Shown: in pieces, positions 45,718 through 55,873 of the stretch
Layout of the letters: the number at the start of each line of letters is the position of its first letter
Position numbering within the stretch: position 1 is the first letter of the stretch
Source of the DNA: Pogostemon cablin
Lineage: Eukaryota; Streptophyta; Magnoliopsida; Lamiales; Lamiaceae
Length of the DNA: 64,000 nucleotides
Assembly: GCA_023678885.1 (NCBI GenBank)
Contig: CM042997.1
Location: forward strand, 27,472,064 to 27,536,063
Reading direction: 5' to 3'
Notes under the pieces: generated by a model
What the model was told of the DNA's origin: nothing
The model's input: the letters and a program-made list of their open reading frames with translations, nothing else
The model's database searches: none
Translations under genes and position numbers: made by a program

Positions 45718-48700
45718 CTACAGCGATAAGCTGCCAAATTGGTCGTTCCACTTCTCGTATATACCGAGTTCATCGAGTGACACTGATGGCCTCACCTCCT
45801 GTAATGCTTTCTCAAAGTCCTAAAAAATTAAGAATGTTTGAATTGATGAATTTCAATTATTATTAACTCATTAAAATATCCACAATTAACTTGGTTTTAT
45901 TGAGATTGCAACCTCATATCATCCAAATGTGACTAATACAATATATATCTATCAAAATTAGTTACACTTTTCATTTTTTAAGAAACCCTTCTATTATACA
46001 ATACTAACTTCATTAAAATATACTTTTATACGTTAAAAAATATATTCCCACCATTCCAACTTATTCTGCACTGTTAGACACGCAGAGTTTAAGAAATGTA
46101 CCAATTTTATTGATTTTTGGAGATAATATAATATTTTTAGGTAGTATATAAATTATAAATTATGTTAGGTATGTAAGGTGGTACTGGTAAATTTGTAATT
46201 ATGATATATTTTTACGATATGGGATTGAAGTGATGTTTCCTTTTTTTAGTAGTGAAGTTTAACGTGGGACGGACGAAAATAAAAAATGTGAAATTTAACT
46301 TGGGACCGAGGAAGAATATTTTTCGACTGAGTACTATATTTTGAGCTGAAAAGATTACCTGAAGGTTTACTGGTTTCATATCTTCCTTCTTCAGCTGTGT
46401 TATATCAATACCTTGTTTTAGAGCGTCTCTAAGTGGGCCCATTGAAGCATCTTTCACCAAGTTCTTCATGTCAGATCCCGAGTACCCTAATAACAACCAC
46501 ATATTAGTAACAGATATATTTTAAACTGCAGAAAAATCTAGTTGTTTTTGGTCTTGTAAATGCTATATTTGGTGGGCTTCACCATAAAGAATATCATCGT
46601 TTTTTTATACATATACAAACACTGTGAGTTTGCGTGCAAATAAACGGTAGATATTGACCTTCAGTTAATCTGCAAATAGCATCAATATCTTCACTTGAAA
46701 GGTTGAACAACCCATCCTTCTCCAGCAGGTTCTTGATGATCCATGCTCTTGCTTCTGCATATCAAATTCAAATATTAAATCTAGAGTGAAGAAAACTTCA
46801 GTAGGATTGAAGAGATGATTCTAAATTGGACCTGAAGTGGGTAAAGGAATATACAGTCTCTTCGTGAGTCGCCGTCTTGCTGCCTCATCAAGTTCTTGAG
46901 GTCTATTAGTTGCCCCTGTTTAATGAAACATACACCAAACACTCTAAAACTGAAATACAGAATCTACTATCTAGAAAGAAAATGGTTTAGTACGAGAACC
47001 TTCAGATCTTTTTTCTTTCTTTTTTGGTTTCCTCATTCAAATTCAAGCCATCAAACAAAATGCATACTTATTACTTATGAGTTATGCCTCCTTTATTTAT
47101 GGTAAAGACTAAACGTGTATATTTTATTGCCAAGGATACTGTTTGTAATTAGATTACGAGTAACTATTCAGCAACAAAGATTGCTCTAGTGTTATAATGA
47201 CCAATGTAGCAGTTACCTATTAATAGAATTTGTTCGCTCCCAGTGTCAAAGCCTTCCATTTCAATGAGGAACTGTGTCTTCAGTCGCCTACTAGATTCGT
47301 GTTCACCTTCTGACTTGCGCTGCAACAGATGTATCATTGCTCATTTGTTTCTCTTTTTGCAAATATGGATTGGTATTTTGAAACTACATGGGGTGGATTT
47401 AAAACTAAAAGTGTTTATTACAAACTTCATAACAATTAGTATCAAATTAAGGCATTGTTTTTAGAATTTGCTAATAATGCTTTCAATACAAGATAGGATT
47501 GCACTCATAATTAAATCAGCTCTAAAACTGACAAAGAAAATGAAAAAAAATTGTTTAAGTTGAGATTTCCATTGTACCTGAGATAGAAGAGAATCTATTT
47601 CATCCACAAATATTACAGCAGGCTGTCGACAGCTAGCAACACCGAAAAGTGCTCTCACAAGTTTTTCTCCTTCACCTATCTGCCACCATCAGTTGAAATT
47701 ATATTGTTAAAACATATATAACTTTTACGCATTTGCTCTTGCATGTTAGCTGAAGCAACTATGTATATCTTTGAATAAACATCCACTGATCCCCAGTTGG
47801 TACGAAAAATAATGTATGAGAAACTAGTTTGGTATATTGTTTGGTGTGCTTTGGATTGTTCTAAATGTTGACATAAGAAAACATCAAATTATTCTAAGTA
47901 TCATTATACATAAGTTCTACATAAAACTTTTATCTCAGGAGAAAGAGCAGCAATGTTCGAAATCCTGATTCAGAAATAAAAAGAAAACACCAACTCGTCT
48001 AAGTTATGACAGTTCTTTGTGTCATACCCATTTGCTGGTCAATGAACTGGCTGATATGTAAAAGAAGGTTGCTTTAGCCTCTCCAGCTATTGCTTTTCCT
48101 ATCATAGTTTTACCAGTTCCCTACGGCAAAGAAGAAACAAAAATATGAAGCAAGCTTTTCTTGTCAGGTACCTTTTAATATATACGATGAGTATATACTT
48201 ACAGGAGGTCCAAAAAGGAGAAGACCACGACCGGGGGAACGGCAACCTTTAAAAATATCAGGACGCAACAAAGGCCATATCACCATCTCAGTCACACATT
48301 TTTTTGCATGCTCCAACCCAGCTTTAAGTTTGCGCACACACACACACACACAAGAAAAGAAAGTCACATTAGCTGGAGGATAATTTTGTGTCCATAAAAT
48401 GGAAATCTCGCTGGCATTATGGCATACCTATATCATCCCAACGGACGTTGGGATCTCTGTCCATTATCTCATTGCTAATATGCTCGAGAAGGCGTGGTTC
48501 TAGATTTCTTAGCTTTTCAGGTAGCTCACCATCAGGGCCACATAGCAACTCCAAACTACATCACACATGGAATTATAAACCTTGCATGTAGTGTAATAAG
48601 AAGAAAAAGGAAAAACTGTTCTCTCTTTTCTTCATCTTTTGTATTCTACAATAATTTGGTAACAGAGAGTTTGCAAAGTAACGTATAAGATAAACAAAAA

Positions 48701-51102
48701 GTAAAAAAAAAAATCCAATAAAGTCATATACCATCTTTTTGTTGAGTCATCCATGGTATCATCACCCTTTCCAGCAATTCGTGAAGTCATATTGCCAGTG
48801 TTATTTCCGTTTGATCTAATGGGAGGTATAAAATTACCTCTGACTCCACGGCGAGAAAAACCATAAGATCTGGCTCCATAACCTCTGTGGACTCCGGTAT
48901 CACTTTGTGGTGAAACCGATGCACTTGGTGATCCAGTTAAGCCTCGCTTCTGTCTAGACTCCATTTCCTGGAATGATACACCAAAGAATGCTAATTGCAT
49001 TGACATTAAGAGATCTTTTTTTTTTTTTTTAAATAAGCTGCATTGCAATATTAAACTAGACTAAATCTGGATGAATATTTGCTTAATCTTTGGTTCTCAA
49101 TTAACTAAAAAAAAATGTGTTTGTTTCTCACTACTGGTATCTTCATCATTAACAAATTCAGTAACTAAAAAACCATCAACTTCTACTACTAACTGCAGCA
49201 ACAAAAAACAACTCGTTTGTGCCCCTTTCAGTTTGATCTAATTTGGAAAACAGAGACATATGCAGAACTAAGCATTATTCATAACAGAATTGACATTGTA
49301 ATGTTGTGAGAAACCTCTAATTGGAATCTGCTGTGTATCAACTACCAGTGCCCAAGAGTTCAGTAAAAATTATATCCTTAATTTATGATGCTTTTGCTAC
49401 CATTTGATTAAGCGCACGACACATAATTTGGCGATATTAGAGTGACCAGCTCAAACTATTAGATCAGACGATGAACAAAGGAAAACAAGCCAATCTCTAT
49501 ATTCGACAAAAAATAGCAGAAACAAGCAGATCAAAGAGATTTCAGGGAATGAAGTGCATACCAACTTTGCTCTAGCAGTAACAAATCCATTACTTGAAGC
49601 ATCAACATCAGCTTCTTCACTGGCTGATGGTGATTTTAAGTTTTCAATTCTAGGACTACTACATTCCCTGTGTATCCGTTTTGTTTTGAAACTAAATGGG
49701 CGAGCACCTTCCTCCTCCTCTGCTTTAGTAATATAAGACAGAGAGTGGTTCTGGGGACAGTTATAACTTGAATAATTCTTTTCAACAAGAACACAGTCAT
49801 CAGAGATCTTATCCTTCATCAACCCTTGATTATTTTCTTTAGAACCATGTCCATACAAGAAATTCAATTTTGTCTCTATCAAATTCTTTGCAGCTTTCAA
49901 ATTCTCGTGCTTTTCAGGTTGCATCCGCTGAGGAAAATGGTGAAATTAGATTGAAACGGAGTATAGTAAAAAGTAAACATCGTTATTCTACACTTTATAA
50001 AAAAAAACAGATAAAAAATTACAAAACAAAAGCTGGATCTCTTTTAAGAGGAAATTAAGAAAGGAGAAGCGCAATGATTGGTACACCATACCGATCCATG
50101 TGAAGTTCTATCGCACGATTGCTGGAAAAGTGAGCGGAAATACTTGGAATGCTTAATCTTCTCTATATCAATGTCACCTCTCTTTCTGAACACACAGCCT
50201 GGATCTTTGCCTGCTTGAGTGAATGCTTGGCTAAATTAAAGAGAATGTAAATTTAAAAAAGAATCAATAATGGTCAAGATACTATAAATCAAAGAGTTTC
50301 TTTCAGCCAGCTAGTAATAACATTGAGTTGACCTGCTGTTATTCCATTGTATTCAACAATAGCAATTTCATATGCTTCTTTTTCTTCAACCATATGCTTC
50401 TTTTTCTTCGTGGTAAGCATAAACAAAAGATTCCTAAGGCGAAGCAATGAGAAACCATCTAACTTCATAGAAATTTATTGAATTATGAACATGTATTCAT
50501 CTATTTATGATAATTAATAACAATCAAAGTGTATCAACATTTGATACCGCTGTTCTGTCCAACTAGAAGATTAAACGGAGTTTTTTTCCCCCAATAATTT
50601 CACTTCTTAATGCATTTTCCTAATGGTAATCTAAGATCCAAAAGCACACAAGTCACTTTGCAATGTTATAAAAGGAAATGAAAGTCGGATCACACAAATA
50701 AAACAAGCTGATAAAATTCGCCACAGGATCCAACAAATCTCTACATATGAGATCTACAAAAGTCACATCAGTTTTAGTTAGTAGAAAGAGGAAGCTATAC
50801 CGATCAGAATCGGGAATCAAGGCTCGCCGAGCCACACCGAGCTTGGATACGGCTTCACGGCGAATTGGGCGAATGAAGGCCTCATCCACAGAAGACTGTG
50901 AGCGAGAGTCAAGGAAGCCGATTAGGCCAAGGGACAGCACTTGAGCCGAGCCGAAATCACCCTTCTCCAGAGCCGCATCTGAGCCAAATAGCAGCGATTG
51001 GAGCCGCTTGATATTTTGATCGACTTCTTTTCTCCAACACATCTCCGATTCTCCATCCGTTTTCGGCTTCGACGCAGGGAGAGCGGCATCCTTTCCCGCC
51101 AT
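45718..51102 (-). CDS. FIGL1: FIDGETIN-LIKE 1 AAA ATPase
   Basis: Thirteen coding exons on the minus strand: 51102-50801, 50230-50092, 49927-49562, 48967-48732, 48555-48428, 48321-48203, 48120-48028, 47679-47578, 47319-47217, 46915-46832, 46754-46659, 46486-46359 and 45819-45718. They join in phase to 665 residues. The N-terminal half is low in recognisable domains. The AAA core has Walker A GPPGTGKT (about 428-435, split by an intron), Walker B VIFVDEID (about 483-490), arginine fingers in AARRRLTKRL, and the Vps4-type C-terminus ending FGSLSL. FIGL1 works with FLIP to restrain RAD51/DMC1 strand invasion and limits meiotic crossovers in Arabidopsis. An (AC)n tract lies in the intron next to 48321. 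Confidence 0.96.
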
Positions 51103-51484
51103 TTTTCAATCTGCAATTGTTTGAGTGGCGAAGGGAAGTTTGAATAGCATTTGCTAAATATATGTTAGCGCGCGTTTGGACTAAATTTGGGCCCAATTCT
51201 TTAATAAACTACTTTAATTAGTCTAAATACGGACTAAATTTTGGCCCTAATCTTTTACAGATTGAATTTGGGCCCAATTATTTTAAATAGGCGCTCATTG
51301 GAGTAATTTATTTCGCAAACACGATTATGATAATATTTTAAATAGCCGTTGGCTATCCACGCAAACATTTTTAACACACACCCATTAATTAAGAAAATAT
51401 TTTTATATTTATAAAAATAAAAAATAATAAGTTAATAAAAAAAATTATAATGAAAAATAAATTAATCATTTACAAAAATTCAAA
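51103..51484 (-). promoter_or_regulatory. FIGL1 promoter with paired TGGGCCCA palindromes
   Basis: TGGGCCCA occurs at 51188-51195 and 51269-51276, both in the context AATTTGGGCCCAATT. TGGGCC is a site II/TCP-type motif. The promoter is cut off after about 380 bp by MULE B. Confidence 0.55.
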
Positions 51485-51757
51485 TAAAAAAAAGGCCGAG
51501 ACTATTCGCACACACGATTTTACTTCATACACCCAATTATATCTACACACACAATTATGATATATACACACACTTGAAAAATACTACTTTACCCTCAATG
51601 AAATACACCCATATACACATCTATTCCCTCCCAAAATCCCACATTTAATCACACACCCACCTCACTTGTCAACCTCTCCCACAATCCTACATTTACTCCC
51701 AGCAACATTAAATTAAACACCCACACCCACCTCACTTTACTTCTGCAAATTAAGAAA

Positions 51758-51835
51758 AAAAAAAAAGAGGAAAGAAGAGAAGAAGGGAGGAAGAAAATAA
51801 GAAGAGATGAAGAGGAGAAGAAGAGAAGAGCTCTA
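51758..51835 (+). repeat. GA-rich tract in the PMD 5' UTR of MULE B
   Basis: A nearly pure purine run of GAAGAGAAGAAGG-type words just before the PMD start. MULE A has the mirrored CT tract at 28775-28850 in the same place relative to its PMD gene, so it belongs to the element. Confidence 0.75.
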
Positions 51836-51852
51836 CTACTAAACCTTGTAAA

Positions 51853-54499
51853 ATGGCAAGAGGAGTGCCATCGTTTCTTAGCAACGTTGTTAGTAGGTGA
51901 TTCCCCCTTCCAATTTGTGTTCTAAAATTCTAGGGTTTAGTAATATGTTTGAAATTATGTTAAATATTTGTAATTTTTATGTGGGTAATATTGTGGGTAG
52001 CATGATATTTGTTGTAGTTGGGGAAATCAACATGGGTAGTTCTTAAAATGGTGCAAAACATTGATGGTGAATGAATGGAGCTGGTCGACCCTGGTTTGTT
52101 GCCATTTTAGGGGCTGTTCGACCATCAATGGTCGATGACAACCTTAAATTTCGACCATTGATGGTCGACCGCCAGTGAAAATTTCGACCAGGCATGGTCG
52201 AAAAACACTACAAATTTCGTCCACCCTTGGTTGAAAATTTTACAAAATTTCGACCACTGATGGTCGAACAGAATGATATTTTTCGTTCACTGGTGGTCGA
52301 AAATTTTGTCAAGTTTCATCCACTCATGGTCGAACAGTGTGTCTATTTTGAGTTTATAGTGTATGTATCCCTAATTATCACCTATATGGTTTATTTGGTT
52401 GGGCATGTTTATAATGTAGTAGTATGTTGTTGTATATTTGATTGTTGTATATAGTATAGTAGTTTGAGCATGCTAGTTTCATTAGGTATACCTTATCACA
52501 TATATGTTGTTGAGCATCATTTTACTTTTTTTCGCAGATAGATATCACCGACGTAATCCCCCTACTGCATCCAATAGACGAAGAGGAATGAGGGTTGATA
52601 ATGATGCATAGGCTAAAGATGCTCTACAACCACAACCAATTCCAATTCCTCTTCTCGAGCTAATGCATCACAACGAGCTAGAAGCACAACCTCAACCCAT
52701 TCATGACCCACAACTTAGTGAATATGAAAGTGATGGTGGCGAAGATGAAAGCCAGGATGATGAGGGTAATAAGGCCTCAAGTGAAGGTGGCGAGGCTTCA
52801 ACTCCGGATTATGATTATTCAAGTGAAAGCGATCATGATCCAGATGCTGATGTGTTGATCAATTTTCAGAATCACGTGGCACATGAAATATGGGAATATG
52901 GACAAGAAAGACCAGTTATTAAAGTGCACAGCCACGTGAAGAAAATGCTTGAGTAGAGCTGTGCGGAGGATGCATCAACTCGCAATTTCAGAAGCTTATT
53001 CCGTAGGGCTGGGTTTTGCAAGGTGAAGCAAATCTCCTGCCGCAAACCAAGCAAAAATCTCATTCTTGCATTTGTTGAGAGATGGCATCTGGAGACGAAT
53101 ACATTCCACATGCCATTCGGGAAAATGACCATAACACTCGATGATGTGTTTTGTCTTACGAGATTGCCTATATTTGGTCGTACAGTTGTCTTTCAGTGAG
53201 ATAGACATAGGCCTTCTGAAATGATTATGGAGCTTCTGAACGTTGACAGAGATGTAGCTAAACAGGCACTGGGCACTATCCGTGATCAATCTGTGTGCAC
53301 AAAGTGGTTGCATGATACGTTCAAGGACGATATTACATCCCAGTATGATGATGAGCTTGAGGGCTGCATTAGAGCATACCTGTTGCACATGTTTGGGACG
53401 ACGTTGTTTCCCGACAAGAGTGGGAATAGGGTTCATGCTAATTGGTTAGAGTTCCTTCGCAACTTGGATGATCTCCACAAGTACGCATGGGAAGCTGCTG
53501 TGTTGGCCTATTTATATAGGCAATTAGGGCTTGCATTGGAGACAAAGACCCGACAGATAGCCAATTACACGACCCTATTGGAGGTACTTAATTTCTATTT
53601 TATATCAAGGTTTTATGGTTTTATAATTCATGTTGTAATGATCATATCCATTCACTTTTAATGTCAGGCTTGGATATACGAGCATTTCCCACATTTGTAC
53701 AGGCCTCCACCTAATGGGAACTACATAGAGAGCTACCCACTAGCCATGAGATGGGGACCTGAAGCTCACTCTGCTCCCTCAATTCAAATCATTAAGCATT
53801 GCGTGAGCGGATTGATCGCTTGGATAAGAGTGAGGTAAAATTTGTTAATTCTTTTGAACATTTAGAACGTATGATTTATTCGTTTTATCAAGGACTGTGA
53901 TTTTTATTGATTGCATTTAAGTCATTTGGGATCTATATGTCAACGCTAGACACCTGTTTCTGAGGCACGATGTCATATTTTTTGAGGGGTTACTGTCGAC
54001 GGGCGACATTGTGGAGCCCTACATGCCAGATAGGGTCATTCGACAGTTTGGGCATGTGCAGACCATTTCCCGTGTGCCCTTAGCACTTAGGTGGTTGCGC
54101 ACTGGAAAAGCTACATCCAACAGTAGAGGTGCATGGGGTACGCATGCTGACCTCTTCGAGAGATGAAGATGACATACTCTCACAGCTGAGGACAGGGGTC
54201 GATTGGCTTTGTCGGGATGGGAATCCGCGTCGGGCTACCTAGAATGGTCTTCAGATAAAGGTCATCCCAGAGTACAAAAACCTGTGAGATGAGATGCTCG
54301 GATGTTTAAGCCACCACCCCCTGCTGTCCACCCTTTTGAGAGGGTCTCCACCGCTACCAAAATTATGAGGCCAGTTCTTGATCGATAGAAAAACGGTGTG
54401 TCTATTCTGGGGGATGAGGCTATGTTGGCTATGGCAAGTGCCTACACGTGTCTCAGTAGTATCGATGTTGACAACTTTGGGCCTCCTCGTGACCCATGA
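51853..54499 (+). pseudogene. Plant mobile domain (PMD, MAIN-like) gene of MULE B, disrupted
   Basis: Exon 1 51853-51892 (MARGVPSFLSNVV); intron with palindrome array; exon 2 52538-53583; exon 3 53668-53834; exon 4 from about 53922. The product has a basic patch, an acidic repeat region, then a PMD with FVERWHLETNTFHMPFGKMT, ITLDDVFCLTRLPI, VHANWLEFL and AYLYRQLGLALETK. Downstream come WIYEHFPHLYRP, YPLAMRW and, in exon 4, VEPYMPDRVIRQFG. PMDs occur in the Arabidopsis silencing/development proteins MAIN and MAIL1 and in plant transposons. In-frame stops at 52609-52611, 52954-52956 and 53197-53199, a frameshift near 53795 and more stops in exon 4 make it a pseudogene. Confidence 0.8.
52083..52338. 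repeat. 33-bp-phased palindrome array, MULE B left (8 units)
   Basis: Units start at 52085, 52118, 52151, 52184, 52217, 52250, 52283 and 52316, every step exactly 33 bp. Full palindromes TTCGACCA-N4-TGGTCGA occur at 52117, 52150, 52183 and 52249. The array is inside the first intron of the PMD gene. Confidence 0.93.
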
Positions 54500-54741
54500 T
54501 CATTTAAAAACTTTGTAATATTTTTTGGAGTAATTGAAACTTTGTTTGGTTAACCATTGTGTGGGTTGAAACTTTGTAGTATTGTTTGATTTAATTTGAA
54601 GATTTTGAATCGTTCCCACATTTGCGGGCAACTTTACTTCCTACAACTAGTTCACGTGTTATATTATGTGATATATGAAGAAACTATTGATTATGTTGGA
54701 TTCTAAATACACATATAAATGTTAAGCATTGATTTCAACAC

Positions 54742-54930
54742 GTTCGACCAAGAACAAACGAGAGTAGGCCTACTGTTCGACCACTCATGGTTGAAAATTC
54801 TCAAAGATTTCGACCACTCATGGTCGAAAATTCTCAAAGATTTCGATCACTCATGGTCAAAAATTCTCAAAAATTTCGACCACTCATTGTCGAACAGTGT
54901 CAAAATTTGCACAATTACTGATCGAACATG
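54742..54930. repeat. 33-bp-phased palindrome array, MULE B centre (6 units)
   Basis: Units start at 54744, 54777, 54810, 54843, 54876 and (weak) 54909, all 33 bp apart. Units 2-5 share CGACCACTCATGGTCGAAAA and an almost identical linker (TTCTCAAAGA), so they look freshly amplified compared with the terminal arrays. They lie between the 3' ends of the PMD and OTU genes. Confidence 0.92.
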
Positions 54931-55148
54931 TTTGGTTAACACTCATTGATGTCACAAAATCATTTATAATGCGAATAATGAAAGATAAAACATAATAATC
55001 CATAACATATTCAAATATAGTGATAAAATAAGAAATACAAAGACAAAGTATGTAATCACTCGAGACAAATTATTTCCTTGCTTCTTTGAACAGCTCCCGA
55101 TGACACAGGTAGGGCATACACATCTACTCGTGATCTCAATAAAGACTC

Positions 55149-55748
55149 TCAACTATCAGCTTCTGGGAGATGATGGGTTGTCCATTGACTGGCAATAGGT
55201 GTTAGCGGGCATTCGTCGAATAAGAAAACCTAAAAATTTGTTACTTCATGTTAGACTATAAGATCAATAACATAGACCTTAAAAGCTTAAACAAATCGTG
55301 CCTGAATGAAGTGATTGTTGTTTACTAGACCTATTGCTACAATTTTGGGAATTGGGTTGATTCCACTCCGCAATGGGAGAAATGTGGTACAAAAAGCATC
55401 GCTTATATGTATCAGAGCTATGTTATACTTAGATGCGGCGACATAATCCAATTCTGAAATGCAAAACCATTTGTCTTTTGGGGCAAACTCAGCGTCACAT
55501 TGGAGTGATTTTAACACATAATCCACACGATCGATCTCAATGAACATTTTGGCATAAAGGTCTGCATGAGCTTTCAATTCATTGAAAAGATCAGTCCGCA
55601 CCCGACCCCAACCTTCCTCTCCATAATCAAGCAAATCTGCGAGTGCTCGGAACCCGCAATGACCATCACCTTTCACATTCTTCGTGGATATTATGTATTT
55701 TGCGAAACGTGGAGGCAATGCATCAAAATAACAACCTTCATTATCCAT
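55149..55748 (-). CDS. OTU-family cysteine protease gene within MULE B
   Basis: Exon 55748-55302 (149 codons from ATG) and exon 55229-55149 (26 codons plus stop) join in phase to 175 residues if the 72-bp intron uses a GC donor (CAG|GCACG) and the AG at 55230-55231. The OTU catalytic set is visible: GDGHCGFRAL with Asp28 and Cys31, and NNNHF with His146. OTU proteins remove ubiquitin or related modifiers. OTU and ULP-type peptidases are known passengers of some plant MULEs, but their role in transposition is not settled. In related elements this domain may be the C-terminal part of the transposase protein; here an in-frame TGA just before the ATG separates them. This is the least damaged frame in MULE B. 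Confidence 0.7.
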
Positions 55749-55873
55749 AACTCATGGGTGGACACGGCGAATAATCTTATAAAAAATGCCACATATTTGT
55801 TATTAAGAGTGACTCAAATGATAACGAATGAGCTAAATAGACACAATATGTACCTTTTGTTTGGCTGGTCATT

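Noticed and set aside
48345..48361. (AC)n run near FIGL1 as part of an exon
   Set aside because: Reading phase and family alignment place the exon start at 48321, leaving the run in the intron.
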